DNA from: Dyella sp. OK004
Lineage (GTDB): Bacteria > Pseudomonadota > Gammaproteobacteria > Xanthomonadales > Rhodanobacteraceae
Direction: 5' to 3'
Assembly (NCBI RefSeq): GCF_900114495.1
Contig: NZ_FOZI01000004.1
Span: 310,001 to 374,000 of the forward strand
Length of the DNA: 64,000 nt
Shown: positions 48,721-58,327 of the stretch, in pieces
Layout of the letters: every line of letters starts with the position of its first letter
How positions within the stretch are numbered: the stretch's first letter is position 1
Made by a program: the position numbers and the translations under genes
Notes under the pieces: generated by a model
Seen by the model: only the letters and a program-made list of their open reading frames with translations
Database searches by the model: none
What the model was told of the DNA's origin: nothing

Positions 48721-48792
48721 CTCTCTCCGGCCTGATCGTTCAGTCCTCATGGCCCCCAAGAGCTGACGGGCTCGCTTGCGCATTGCTTTTCT

Positions 48793-48828
48793 CCCTCCCC
48801 TGCTGGCAGGGGAGGGTTGGGGAGGGGT
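48793..48828 (+). repeat. hairpin with G-run tail
   Basis: CCCTCCCCTGC (48793-48803), loop TG, GCAGGGGAGGG (48806-48816), then TTGGGGAGGGG. Four G-runs (4, 3, 4, 4) with 1-2 base gaps fit a G-quadruplex. The following GGGTGCTCGGGAT is shared with the copy at 4943, so hairpin and flank belong to one larger repeat. Confidence 0.78.
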
Positions 48829-48936
48829 GATGGGTGCTCGGGATAACGTTGCTATCTCGTGGGTCGAGCTGAGCACCAGTCCACTCAAACCAACGGGCTA
48901 CACTGCCCGCGGTTTTCGCGATGGCATTGGTGACGC

Positions 48937-49701
48937 GTGCAGTCCAAAAACGCCTCTTCCACAAACTCACTCAACGGCCGCGTCGTAGTGATCACGCGGC
49001 CCGCAGGCACCGCGTCGTCGCTGGCGCGCCAGGTGCGTGTGCGTGGCGGCGTGCCGTTGTTGTTGCCGGGTTTGTCGTTGCGCGGTGTGGATGATGCATC
49101 GGTGGCGGGCGCTGCGTTGGGTGATGCGTTGAAGGATGAGGTGTTGGTTTTCACCAGTCCGGCGGCGGTGCGGTTTGCTGCGCGTCTGCGTCCGCTGCGA
49201 ACGCGTGCGGTGGTGTTTGCGGTGGGGCAGGGTACGGCGCGGGCGTTGCGGCGGCATGGGGTGGTGGCGTTGGTGCCGGAGGAAAGGCAGGACAGTGAGG
49301 GTCTGCTTGAGCATCCGGCGCTGTCGAATTTGCGTGACCGGCGCGTGGCGTTGATCGGTGCGCCAGGCGGACGTGGGGTGTTGCGTGAGCAGTTGGCGGC
49401 GCGTGGCGCGCGGTTGCGCGAGTTGCATGTGTATCGGCGAGTGGCACCGCGGTTGCTGCGGCGACATGTCGCGGCGGTGATGGCGTTGCCGTCCTCGGCG
49501 CGGGTGTTGCTGTCGAGTGCGGAGGCGCTGGAGCATTTGCGCGCGCAGTTGCCGCCGGAGGCGTTGGCAAGGTTTTGCGCGGCGACGGCGGTGGTGAGCA
49601 GCGAGCGGCTGGCGGAAGCGGCGCGGGCTGCGGGTTTCCGGCGTGTACTGGTTGCGGCTTCGGCGTTGGCGGCGGATTTGCTCGCCACGGCAGCGAAATA
49701 A
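48937..49701 (+). CDS. hemD: uroporphyrinogen-III synthase
   Basis: 254 residues; closes the tetrapyrrole ring in haem synthesis. Weakly conserved family, but VVVITRPAGTASSLARQVRVR at the start, VLVFTSPAAVRFA, VFAVGQGTARALRR, ALIGAPGGRGVLREQLAARG and the final VVSSERLAEAARAAGF follow the HemD pattern, and hemX/hemY follow directly. The start is a GTG without a clear Shine-Dalgarno; no better in-frame start exists. hemC, its usual upstream partner, is absent here. Confidence 0.88.
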   Translation: MQSKNASSTNSLNGRVVVITRPAGTASSLARQVRVRGGVPLLLPGLSLRGVDDASVAGAALGDALKDEVLVFTSPAAVRFAARLRPLRTRAVVFAVGQGTARALRRHGVVALVPEERQDSEGLLEHPALSNLRDRRVALIGAPGGRGVLREQLAARGARLRELHVYRRVAPRLLRRHVAAVMALPSSARVLLSSAEALEHLRAQLPPEALARFCAATAVVSSERLAEAARAAGFRRVLVAASALAADLLATAAK

Positions 49702-49750
49702 GCAGCTTTCACAAAGACTTGATGCGAAGGCCGCGGCGTGGGCTGGTAGC

Positions 49751-50881
49751 ATGGCGCGCATGAGCCAGGACAACGCTACGTCAGATACCGCCGCCAAGAC
49801 GGCGACCGCCAATAACCTGCCTTCTCGCAAGGCTTCGTCTGCGCCGCAGCCGCATCGCGGTGGCGGCAGCCTCGCCTTTGCCCTGCTGCTGTCGCTGGTC
49901 GCGGTCGGCGGTGCGGGCTATGTGGGCTGGCGCCAGTATGTGCAGGAAACCGGGGTGCGCGATGCCGTGCATGCCACCGCCGGCCTGGATACCCGCGTGG
50001 CGAACATGGAGCACACGCTGGAGACCATCGACAACGAGCGCAACCTGCTGCGCCAACGCTTGGGTGATGCGGATCAGGTCAATCGTTCGCTGCGCGAGGA
50101 ATTGCTTGGACAGGCCGAGCGCACGCGCAATCTCGAGGACGCGGTGGCGAAGCTGTCGGAGAAGACGCTGTCGGGTCACGACGGCATGCTGCTCGACGAA
50201 ACCGAATCGCTGCTGCGCATGGCCAAGGAGCGCTATGCACTGTTCCATGATGCGCAAGGCGCGGCTGCTGCTTATGCATTGGCCGACCAGACGCTTGCCG
50301 CAGTGAACGACGGCGCGTTCTCCGGCCTGCGCCAAAGCCTCAACGCCGAGCGCGAGGCCTTGAGCAAGAGTCAGCCTGCCGCGCAGTCGGCGGCGCTGGA
50401 TGCGCTCACGCAATTACGCGCGGCGACCACCGAGCTGCCGCTGAAACCGCTGGACACACCGGCGGACGCTGCCGCCACCGATACCTGGTCGCGTGTCCGT
50501 CGCGCTCTGACCGACGTGATCCGCGTGCAGCGTGTCAACAGCGCGCCGCTGGCCGTAGCCGACGCACGTTTCGCCCGCGAGCTGGTGGCGCTGGATCTGG
50601 CGCAGGCACAGTCGGCCCTGCTGGCCTATGACAGCGCCGGCTATGCCGCCGCGCTCAAGCGCGCCGATGCCAATCTTGCCGCGCAGTTCGACACCCAGGC
50701 GCCAACCGTGCAGCAGGTGCGCAGCAAGCTCGCCACGCTTGCCGCGCAGTTGCCGTCGTCCGCGCCGGTGGAGCTGGGGGCGGCGCTGTCGGAGTTGCGC
50801 AACTTGCGCTCGGTGCATGCGCTCAAGCCGCCGGCCGCTGCTGCTGAAGCCGCCAAGCCGTCGTCCGGGGCTAAGCCATGA
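49751..50881 (+). CDS. hemX: HemX-like membrane protein
   Basis: 376 residues. Ala-rich cytoplasmic start, one membrane helix (about 41-62), a coiled coil (LDTRVANMEHTLETIDNERN and on), then the HemX core (ETESLLRMAKERYALFHDAQ, AYALADQTLAA). Often annotated as uroporphyrin-III C-methyltransferase, but it has no methyltransferase domain and more likely scaffolds haem-pathway enzymes. Start at 49751 or 49760 (both ATG). Overlaps hemY by 4 bp. Confidence 0.92.
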   Translation: MARMSQDNATSDTAAKTATANNLPSRKASSAPQPHRGGGSLAFALLLSLVAVGGAGYVGWRQYVQETGVRDAVHATAGLDTRVANMEHTLETIDNERNLLRQRLGDADQVNRSLREELLGQAERTRNLEDAVAKLSEKTLSGHDGMLLDETESLLRMAKERYALFHDAQGAAAAYALADQTLAAVNDGAFSGLRQSLNAEREALSKSQPAAQSAALDALTQLRAATTELPLKPLDTPADAAATDTWSRVRRALTDVIRVQRVNSAPLAVADARFARELVALDLAQAQSALLAYDSAGYAAALKRADANLAAQFDTQAPTVQQVRSKLATLAAQLPSSAPVELGAALSELRNLRSVHALKPPAAAAEAAKPSSGAKP

Positions 50882-52134
50882 CGTTGTGGCGCTGGATTCT
50901 GCTGTTGGTGATCGTGGCGGCGCTTGCCGCGTTCGGCTGGCATTGGGTGGCTGAAGATCCCGGCTATGTGCTGGTGCAGTTGCGCGGCTGGCAGGCGGAA
51001 ACTTCGGTGATCGCCGCCGTTGTCGTGCTGCTGGTGGCGTGGGGTGTGCTTACTGCGCTGTGGCGTCTGGTGCGCTGGCCGTTCGGCGCGCTGTCACGTC
51101 GCCATCGCCGCATCAGCCACCAACGCTTGGGCGATGGTTTGGTCGCCTTGATGGAAGGACGCCATGGCGATGCCGAGCGCGATCTCAACCGCGCCTCGCG
51201 TATGGACAGCCTGCGCGGTCCGGCCTTGCTGGCTTCCGCCGAAGCCGCCTCGCGCCGCGGCGAACAAGGCCGTGCGCTCGAAGCGCTGAGCGAAGCCAGC
51301 CAGTCCGCGCCGCGTGCTGCGCGCGTGCTGCGCGCACGCGTACTGCGTCGCGACGGCAAGGCTGCCGAAGCTGTGGCACTGCTGGCGCCGGAGGCTGATG
51401 CCGGTACCTTGAGCCCGGGCGGTTGGCGCGAGCTGGCCATCGCGGCGCTGGCGACGGGCGATCATCGCCGCGCCCGTGAAGCCTTGGAGCCGTTGCAGAA
51501 AAGTGGCGCACTCGGCACCCGTGGCTATGTCGCGCTGGAAGGCCAGGTGCTCGCCGCTTCGCTGAAAGCCGCGCCCGATGGCGCCGCGCTCAACCAGTTG
51601 TGGTCGCAGTTGCCGAAGGCACAGCGCCGTGCTCCGGCAGCCATCGATGCTTACGCGCGTGCCGCCGCCGGTTTCGGCATGGCGCTGCCGGCGATGGACG
51701 AAGTGGAATCCGCGCTACGCCGCGAATGGTCGCCGCAGTTGATCGAAACGTACGGCGTGCTCGGCGACGACAATCTCGATGCGCGCCTGCGTCGTGCCGA
51801 AACCTGGCTGGACACACATCCCAACGACGCCAGCCTGCTGCTCACGCTCGGCCGCATGTGTGTACGCCTCAAGCTGTGGGGCAAGGCGCATCAGTATCTG
51901 GAGCGCTCGCTTGCCTTGAAGCCATCGGCCGCAGTGTGGGAGGCACTGGGCGATGCCTATGCCGGCCAGAGCGATGCCGACCTCGCGCAGCTCTGCTATC
52001 GCAACGCGCTGGCCTTCGGTCGCGATGGCCTCATCACGCCGCTGCCGCAGGAAAGCCGTGCCTCGCGGCTCGATACGCGCCCGGTCGCGGTCGAAGAGCG
52101 CAGCGAACACGGCGTACCGCGTCTGCGCGAGTAA
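50878..52134 (+). CDS. hemY: HemY-like TPR membrane protein
   Basis: 418 residues. Two N-terminal membrane helices (about 4-22 and 41-62) with the HemY signature GWHWVAEDPGYVLVQLRGWQ between them, then tetratricopeptide repeats (RGPALLASAEAASRRGEQGR to the end). Unrelated to protoporphyrinogen oxidase of the same name; likely an envelope scaffold for haem proteins. Translationally coupled to hemX through ATGA. Confidence 0.92.
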   Translation: MTLWRWILLLVIVAALAAFGWHWVAEDPGYVLVQLRGWQAETSVIAAVVVLLVAWGVLTALWRLVRWPFGALSRRHRRISHQRLGDGLVALMEGRHGDAERDLNRASRMDSLRGPALLASAEAASRRGEQGRALEALSEASQSAPRAARVLRARVLRRDGKAAEAVALLAPEADAGTLSPGGWRELAIAALATGDHRRAREALEPLQKSGALGTRGYVALEGQVLAASLKAAPDGAALNQLWSQLPKAQRRAPAAIDAYARAAAGFGMALPAMDEVESALRREWSPQLIETYGVLGDDNLDARLRRAETWLDTHPNDASLLLTLGRMCVRLKLWGKAHQYLERSLALKPSAAVWEALGDAYAGQSDADLAQLCYRNALAFGRDGLITPLPQESRASRLDTRPVAVEERSEHGVPRLRE

Positions 52135-52151
52135 GTCGCAAACGACGAACA

Positions 52152-52173
52152 CGCGGGCCGGTCCCGGCCTGCG
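52152..52173. terminator. bidirectional terminator-like hairpin
   Basis: CGCGGGCCGG, loop TC, CCGGCCTGCG: a 10-bp stem with one wobble between the convergent hemY and the small membrane protein gene. Confidence 0.45.
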
Positions 52174-52176
52174 CGT

Positions 52177-52512
52177 TCAGTGCGCCGATACCGCCCAGGT
52201 AATGAAGCCCGCATTGACCGTGGTCAGCGTCAGCGCGAGCAGGAACAACGCATCTGAAACGCGTTCGAGCCGGTGATTGCGCTGCACATTACGCGTGCGC
52301 AGCGCCCAGTACGATGCCAGGCAGGCCATCAGGTAGAGCAGGGTGTTGAGGGCAAGCAGGTCGTTGCCGATCACGTCGGCGCGATGCAGGGCGACCACCA
52401 CGCGCAAGATCCCGATAACCGTGATGCACACACCGACCATCGCGGCCGAGGCGGAAAAGATGTGGACGCAGATATCGCGGTCGAGCGGATTGCGTTGGGT
52501 GTTCCAGTTCAT
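52177..52512 (-). CDS. small membrane protein of unknown function
   Basis: 111 residues, four predicted membrane segments: FSASAAMVGVCITVIGILRV, LLALNTLLYLMACLASYWAL and DALFLLALTLTTVNAGFITW are the clearest. No named family. Start at 52512; the longer open frame upstream runs through the REP palindrome and is rejected. Confidence 0.7.
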   Translation of the reverse strand: MNWNTQRNPLDRDICVHIFSASAAMVGVCITVIGILRVVVALHRADVIGNDLLALNTLLYLMACLASYWALRTRNVQRNHRLERVSDALFLLALTLTTVNAGFITWAVSAH

Positions 52513-52609
52513 GGGGGCGACGGCCTGATCGGTGACTCTGAGCAGACCCTGGTCATGTCGCGCAGGTTGCCACGGCAGGTTCTTGCGTTCAGCCGGCGCC
52601 TGGCCACTT

Positions 52610-52687
52610 TGTAGGAGCGCACCCTGTGCGCGATGGCTTTTGGCGATACCGCTGCAAGAGCCATCGCGCACAGGGTGCGCTCCTACA
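52610..52687. repeat. REP-type palindrome, perfect 29-bp arms
   Basis: Arms 52610-52638 and 52659-52687 are exact reverse complements around a 20-nt loop. The outer 23-odd bases are the same GTAGGAGCGCACCCTGTGCG word as at 30371. It lies between uvrD end and the small membrane protein start. Confidence 0.92.
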
Positions 52688-52693
52688 GGGGTA

Positions 52694-54901
52694 TTACAGC
52701 GGCGTGAGCTTGGCGTAGGCCGCCACCAGCCACTTGCTGCCGGCGCCTTCAAAGTTGATCTGCAGGCGCGTATGCGCGCCGCTGCCTTCCGCACTCACCA
52801 CCACACCCTCGCCGAAGCTGGGGTGGCTGACGCGCTGGCCGAGTTTGACCGGCAGGTCTTCCTGCAGCACCGGCGCGCTTTCGGTGAAGCGGCCGGCGTA
52901 GAGCGGGCGGCTCACCTGCACGCGCGGGCGCACCTCGTCGATCAGCTCCGGCGGAATCTCCGACAGGAAGCGCGATGGTCGCGCCAGCATCTCCACGCCA
53001 TGCATGCGGCGCGATTCGGCGTGGGTGATGAACAGCTTCTCGCGGGCGCGCGTGATGCCTACATAGGCAAGGCGGCGTTCTTCTTCGAGGCGGCCTTCGT
53101 CTTCTACTGAGCGCTGGCTTGGGAACAAGCCTTCTTCCATGCCCACCAGGAACACCACGGGGAACTCCAGACCCTTGGCCGAGTGCAAGGTCATCAGCTG
53201 CACGCAGTCGTCCCAGGCCTCGCCCTGGCCTTCGCCAGATTCCAGCGCGGCGTGGGAAAGGAACGCGGACAGCTCGCTGAGCCCGGCGTTGATATCGTCC
53301 TGAGTCGGCTCGAAACGGCTAGCGACGTTGACCAGTTCGTCCAGGTTTTCTACGCGCGATTCGGCATTGCCGCGGCTGTCCTTCTCGTAGAAGTCGCGCA
53401 GGCCAGTATGGGTAATGGCGTGCTCGATCTGCTCGGCCAGGGCGAGGCTGGTGGCCTGCACGTCGCCATCGGTGGTGCCGGAAAAAGTGCGGCTCATCTC
53501 GTCGATCATGGTGAGAAAAGCCTTCACTGCATTCTTCGCGCGCCCGGCCAGCTCGCTACCGCTGCTCAGCTCGCCAAGCACCGCCTCCCACATCGATGTG
53601 TTTTCGCTGCGTGCGCGCCGGCGCAACACATCCAGCGTGCGATCGCCGATGCCGCGCGGCGGCGTATTCACCGCACGCTCGAAGGCTGCATCGTCATGGC
53701 GGTTCGAGCACAGTCGCAGATAAGCCAGCGCGTCCTTGATTTCCGCGCGCTCGAAGAAGCGCTGGCCGCCATACACGCGAAAGCGGATATCGCGCTGCAT
53801 CAGCTGTTCTTCAAAGTTGCGTGACTGAGCGTTCGAACGGTAAAGAATCGCGCAATCGCGCGCATGGCCATGCTCCGCGATGTACTCGCGGATACGCTCG
53901 ATCACAAAACGTGCTTCATCCTGCTCGTTGTACGCCGCATACAACGCAATGCGCTCACCATCCTCGCCAGCGGTCCACAGCTGCTTGCCGAGACGGCTGC
54001 CATTGCGTGCGATCACGCTGTTGGCGGCCTTCAGGATGTTCGAGGTGGAGCGGTAGTTCTGCTCCAGCTTGATGGTCTTGGCGCCGGGGAAATCGCGCAG
54101 GAACTGCTGCACATTCTCCACCTTGGCCCCGCGCCAGCCGTAGATCGCCTGATCGTCGTCACCCACCACAAACACCTGGCCGGTGGCGCCGGCCAGCACG
54201 CGAATCCACGCGTATTGCAGCGTATTGGTGTCCTGGAACTCGTCGATCAGCAAATACTTCCAGCGTTGCTGGTAATGCTCCAGCACCGCCGGGTTCTTCA
54301 GCCACAACTCGTGCGCACGCAGCAGAAGCTCAGCGAAATCGACCAGGCCTGCGCGACGGCAAGCGTCTTCGTAAGCCTGATAGATCTGCACGAAGGCACG
54401 CGTCACCGGATGATCGCGATGCTCGATATTCTCCGGCCGCTTACCCTCATCCTTCCAGTTGTTGATCTGCCACGTCGCCTGCCGCGGCGGAAACTTCGCC
54501 TCATCCAGGCCCAGCCCGGCGACCACGCGCTTCACAATGCGCTGCTGATCGTCCGCATCGAGAATCTGAAAACCTTCCGGCAGCCCGGCTTCGCGCCAAT
54601 GCCGCCTCAGCAGACGATGCGCAATGCCATGAAAGGTGCCGACGGTAAGCCCCTGCGTCCCGCCCGGAATCAACTGATCCAGACGCGCCCGCATCTCCCC
54701 CGACGCCTTATTGGTAAACGTCACCGCCAGAATTGCCCATGGCGGCACCCCCTCCACCTGCGTCAGCCAGCCGATGCGATGCGTGAGTACACGCGTCTTG
54801 CCCGAGCCCGCGCCAGCGAGCACCAGATAATGGCCAGGCGGAGCGCAGACTGCTTCACGCTGCGCGTCATTAAGCTTGTCGATCAAATGCGAGACATCCA
54901 T
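52694..54901 (-). CDS. uvrD: DNA helicase II
   Basis: 735-residue superfamily 1A helicase for nucleotide-excision and mismatch repair. Q-motif LNDAQREAV, Walker A AGAGSGKTR, LLIDEFQDTN (motif II), VVGDDDQAIYGWRGA (motif III), LEQNYRSTSNIL (IV), LMTLHSAKGLEFPVVFLVG (V) and LAYVGITRAREKLFI (VI) are all present. The final ~60 residues hold the UvrD-type Tudor-like tail (VKLGQRVSHPSFGEGVVVSA). Ends 7 bp from the REP palindrome. Confidence 0.96.
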   Translation of the reverse strand: MDVSHLIDKLNDAQREAVCAPPGHYLVLAGAGSGKTRVLTHRIGWLTQVEGVPPWAILAVTFTNKASGEMRARLDQLIPGGTQGLTVGTFHGIAHRLLRRHWREAGLPEGFQILDADDQQRIVKRVVAGLGLDEAKFPPRQATWQINNWKDEGKRPENIEHRDHPVTRAFVQIYQAYEDACRRAGLVDFAELLLRAHELWLKNPAVLEHYQQRWKYLLIDEFQDTNTLQYAWIRVLAGATGQVFVVGDDDQAIYGWRGAKVENVQQFLRDFPGAKTIKLEQNYRSTSNILKAANSVIARNGSRLGKQLWTAGEDGERIALYAAYNEQDEARFVIERIREYIAEHGHARDCAILYRSNAQSRNFEEQLMQRDIRFRVYGGQRFFERAEIKDALAYLRLCSNRHDDAAFERAVNTPPRGIGDRTLDVLRRRARSENTSMWEAVLGELSSGSELAGRAKNAVKAFLTMIDEMSRTFSGTTDGDVQATSLALAEQIEHAITHTGLRDFYEKDSRGNAESRVENLDELVNVASRFEPTQDDINAGLSELSAFLSHAALESGEGQGEAWDDCVQLMTLHSAKGLEFPVVFLVGMEEGLFPSQRSVEDEGRLEEERRLAYVGITRAREKLFITHAESRRMHGVEMLARPSRFLSEIPPELIDEVRPRVQVSRPLYAGRFTESAPVLQEDLPVKLGQRVSHPSFGEGVVVSAEGSGAHTRLQINFEGAGSKWLVAAYAKLTPL

Positions 54902-54964
54902 CCCACCTATTGTAGCCGGGTGGGTCTCAGGGACCGAGTTTCTCAGGGATCGAGTGTTGCCACG

Positions 54965-57900
54965 CTAGAAGCGCACGCGGACACCCGCGGCGGCGCGCCA
55001 TCCACCAGCCAACGCGTCTGTCCTGGACGCATGTCCTGCCTCGATGAACGCGCTCCATGCCCCGGCTGTCACGCGTCCGCCCAAGGCCACCTCATGCGTT
55101 GTAGCGTGCCGCGTGGGTAGCACCACCGGCAGCGAGCCACCATCGAGGGAAGCTGTGACATCCGGGCGGTCGCCGACCGTGTGAACCACCGATAGGCGCG
55201 TATAGACGTCGCCGATGGCGGTCGGCGACAGGAAGACCGTCTTGCCGAAGAGTACGCCGGCCCGTGCGAGGAACGTGTGGTTGCGGTCCACCGCGAAACG
55301 CACCCGGTTGCTGGCCGTGTACGCGCTGGCGCCGACCGAACCGTACGCAGCCTGCACCTGCGGTTCAATGTAGACGCCATGCTTTCCCTGGAAGCGCCGG
55401 CCCGCGCGCACCGCGACACTCGCCGCGCGTGCGCGGTTACGCCCGGAGGTCATGCCGGACATGTCATGCGACGTGTCGTTGTCGCTCAGGCGGCCGACGC
55501 GGGCTACCGCATCGGCGAACAGGCTCTTGCCGGCGTTCCATATACCGTAAAGACCGATGGAATCACCCCGCAGGTCGGCGGTTCCGTCCTGCAGATTGGC
55601 GTGGGATTGCGTGTGCGTATACACCAGGCCCACGGCGCCATGTCCCTGGTCCATATCAGTCCGCCACTCCGTGCCGGCCGAGGCGCTGGTGGTGTGCTGC
55701 CGGTAGGTGCGTTCTTCGCCGCCATGGCCTTTCAGGTCGCCGCCATCCGTGTCGACCCAGAACGTTGAGCCTTCAGCCGCCTCCACGCGCATCGCTTCGC
55801 TGCGGCGGGATACCGCGCGCTCGTCGATCTGCCAGAGGTTGGAGAGAGCGAGCGCCGCGTCGCCCGCCACCAGCACTCCGGTGGAAGGTGCGATGGCAAC
55901 CGTGCCGCCGGCGATTGCGTCGCTCCCCGTAGTCGGGTTGTCGGCCGTCGAGGAGACGCCGGTACCCGATGTTGTTCCGGTCCCCGATGTTGTCGAGGTG
56001 CCGCCTGCACCGGTCTGTGCACCGGTACCTGTATCCGTACTGGTGCCCGTGCCACCTGCCGGCGCCGTGCTCGATCCGGCGCCGGGAATATCGATGCCGG
56101 TCAGCAGAATCTGTTTGCCGTCGGCACTCAGGCGGATCTGTGGCACATAGGAGAAGCGCACCAGTGCGTTCTCATAGGTGCCGCTCCACTGGCCGGTCAA
56201 ACCCGACGCCGCCAAAAAATGCGCCGTGCCGCTCGCCGCAGCGCTGGCGTCGACGATCACGATGGGGTTGGATGCCGCAATCGATATGCCCTTCTGCAGC
56301 GCGGTGGTAGTGATCCAGGACGTGTCGCTCAACACTGGGTCATAAGCGATGCGGACGTTTTGAGTGCCCTGTGCCTGGAACGACGCGATGCCGCTGCCGA
56401 ACACTACTTTGTCCGCTTGTGCGCCGCGGATATTGCTGATCAGCGTAAATACCGCACCGTCGGCGAGATTCACCGAAGCGCCGCCGATCGCGCTGCTGCC
56501 GACCTGCAAGGTGCGCATGCTGTAGGAAGGCACACTGCCGGGAGTAAACGCGCCCCAGCCAGCTGCCATATCGATCGAGCCGCCGGAGCCCATGTTGAGG
56601 TCGCCCGAGCCGAAATCGGCAGACACGGTACCGGCGCCGCTGACGATCCAGCTTGCTCCGTTGCTTGCCGTCATGCTGGCCTTGCCTACAGAGCCATCGG
56701 CGTCGGCAAGCACGAGGCCATTGAGCCAGGACCTGGACGTATCCAGATTGAGATTCAAGGTGCCCGTATATCCGCCGCTATTCGATCCGGTCAGCACGTC
56801 GCCTTGAATGGTGATGTCGTTGCTCTTGCCCTGATTGATGTCGGTGGTTGCAGACGATGAAGCCGACGGGCGGGTGACCACACCGTAATGGACTGCAGCC
56901 GTCGAGTCCGCTGCCTTGGCAATGGAGAGGCCGCCACTGAAACTCGCCGCGCCAGTATTCATCACGCCATAGGTGGTGCCGGCTACTTCGGAGACCGTGA
57001 TGGCGACATCGCTTGCCGACGCAAACGACAACGTGTTCCTGATGCCGTATGCCGAGTGGCTGCCTTGTGTGCCGGTCGCCTGAATGCGGGTGGTGGTGCC
57101 AGCCGTGGCCAGCGACATCCGGCCGGCATTGTCCAGGCCAATGACATCCGAGTCGCCTTCGAACGTGCCATTCCTGGCGGTAACTGTGAGATTGCCATCG
57201 AACGCCATATAACCGTTGCCGCCATTGCCACCGAAGTTGTAAGCGCCAACCGTGCCGCCGAACGTATTCACGCCACCCTGCGCCGAAAGCGTGGCATCGC
57301 CATGAAACTCGGTCTTGGACAAGCGGTGTCCGGCATTGACCGCGAATGCGGAGCGATTGCCCGTCGCCGTGATAACGGTGCCGCCGCCGATATTGATGTT
57401 GCCGTTGTTGCGAATACCCATCACCGTTGAGCCATGGGCAATGGCAAACAGATTGAGGTTGCCGTCAATTTCAGTACGGGCCGAAACGCTAGGGTTCCAG
57501 ATGCCGTTGACGTTGTCCGAGGGATACACACCATTCGCTGTCAGGTCGACGTTGCCGGTGACTTTCAGCACGCTGCGTCCATCGCCTTCGATCGCGTAAT
57601 TGGTGCTGTTGCTATCCGATTCGGCAGTGAGATTGCCGTTGATGGTGACTCGGCTGCCATTGCCGGTGAGGTAGATGACACGCCCATACCCCGGCGTCGA
57701 TGCCTTCAGTGTGGTATCGCCGTTGATGGTGATGGCGCCATAGTCGTCGGCCCATAAGGCATACGCGTTGCCGTAGACCATCCCGCCGACACGCTTTGTC
57801 CACGAATTCCGGTCGACAGCGCCGACGCTGATCGGACCATTGATCGTCACGGATTTCGGATCGTTCTGCGGACTGGATACGTAAACACCCACCGCGCTGC

Positions 57901-58327
57901 CCGCATTGGTGCCTGAGGCCGGCACATCACGGGTCGCCGCGATCGATACGCCACCGGCCGTTGCATCGATGACCGATGACGATGACGACGGAGTGACAGC
58001 GACCCCATACACCTGGGGATCGGAGGACTCGACCTGGATGGCGTCGCCTTTTAGCAGTGCGTAGTTGGCCGTGCCGCTGTTTCCGGTTACCGCATACCCC
58101 GGGTTGTAGCCGCCGGTGCCGCCGGGAGCGTCATGACTGACCACGCCAGTCATGGGTTGCGTATAGACCGTGGCGCGCGTTTGCGACGGCATGACCACGC
58201 TTGTGAGTGCAACGGCAACCGACAAGGCGAGTTCGTGTTTTCGCGCATGGAGCGGCGGCCGGCGTCTATCCGGGTAGGCGTTGCTCTTCGGAGTGTGGTT
58301 TGCGGGTCGCAACGTAAGTTGATGCAT
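54965..58327 (-). CDS. type V autotransporter
   Basis: 1120 residues. Long N-terminus before the signal hydrophobic core (LALSVAVALTSVVMP, cleavage near TRA), a beta-helix passenger of about 750 residues rich in INGDTTLKA/ITINGNLTA-like repeats with G/N/S/T, and a Thr/Ser/Gly linker (GTGTSTDTGTGAQTGAGGTS and on). An alpha-helical junction (ALALSNLWQIDERAVSRRSE) and a 12-strand barrel (about 845-1120) ending VRVRF close it. No protease triad or RGD is evident, so an adhesin-like role is the best guess. Single gene. Confidence 0.9.
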   Translation of the reverse strand: MHQLTLRPANHTPKSNAYPDRRRPPLHARKHELALSVAVALTSVVMPSQTRATVYTQPMTGVVSHDAPGGTGGYNPGYAVTGNSGTANYALLKGDAIQVESSDPQVYGVAVTPSSSSSVIDATAGGVSIAATRDVPASGTNAGSAVGVYVSSPQNDPKSVTINGPISVGAVDRNSWTKRVGGMVYGNAYALWADDYGAITINGDTTLKASTPGYGRVIYLTGNGSRVTINGNLTAESDSNSTNYAIEGDGRSVLKVTGNVDLTANGVYPSDNVNGIWNPSVSARTEIDGNLNLFAIAHGSTVMGIRNNGNINIGGGTVITATGNRSAFAVNAGHRLSKTEFHGDATLSAQGGVNTFGGTVGAYNFGGNGGNGYMAFDGNLTVTARNGTFEGDSDVIGLDNAGRMSLATAGTTTRIQATGTQGSHSAYGIRNTLSFASASDVAITVSEVAGTTYGVMNTGAASFSGGLSIAKAADSTAAVHYGVVTRPSASSSATTDINQGKSNDITIQGDVLTGSNSGGYTGTLNLNLDTSRSWLNGLVLADADGSVGKASMTASNGASWIVSGAGTVSADFGSGDLNMGSGGSIDMAAGWGAFTPGSVPSYSMRTLQVGSSAIGGASVNLADGAVFTLISNIRGAQADKVVFGSGIASFQAQGTQNVRIAYDPVLSDTSWITTTALQKGISIAASNPIVIVDASAAASGTAHFLAASGLTGQWSGTYENALVRFSYVPQIRLSADGKQILLTGIDIPGAGSSTAPAGGTGTSTDTGTGAQTGAGGTSTTSGTGTTSGTGVSSTADNPTTGSDAIAGGTVAIAPSTGVLVAGDAALALSNLWQIDERAVSRRSEAMRVEAAEGSTFWVDTDGGDLKGHGGEERTYRQHTTSASAGTEWRTDMDQGHGAVGLVYTHTQSHANLQDGTADLRGDSIGLYGIWNAGKSLFADAVARVGRLSDNDTSHDMSGMTSGRNRARAASVAVRAGRRFQGKHGVYIEPQVQAAYGSVGASAYTASNRVRFAVDRNHTFLARAGVLFGKTVFLSPTAIGDVYTRLSVVHTVGDRPDVTASLDGGSLPVVLPTRHATTHEVALGGRVTAGAWSAFIEAGHASRTDALAGGWRAAAGVRVRF

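Noticed and set aside
54925-54956. Two tandem 16-bp repeats (TCTCAGGGA.CGAGT) between uvrD and the autotransporter
   Set aside because: Only two units with mismatches; too little to interpret.
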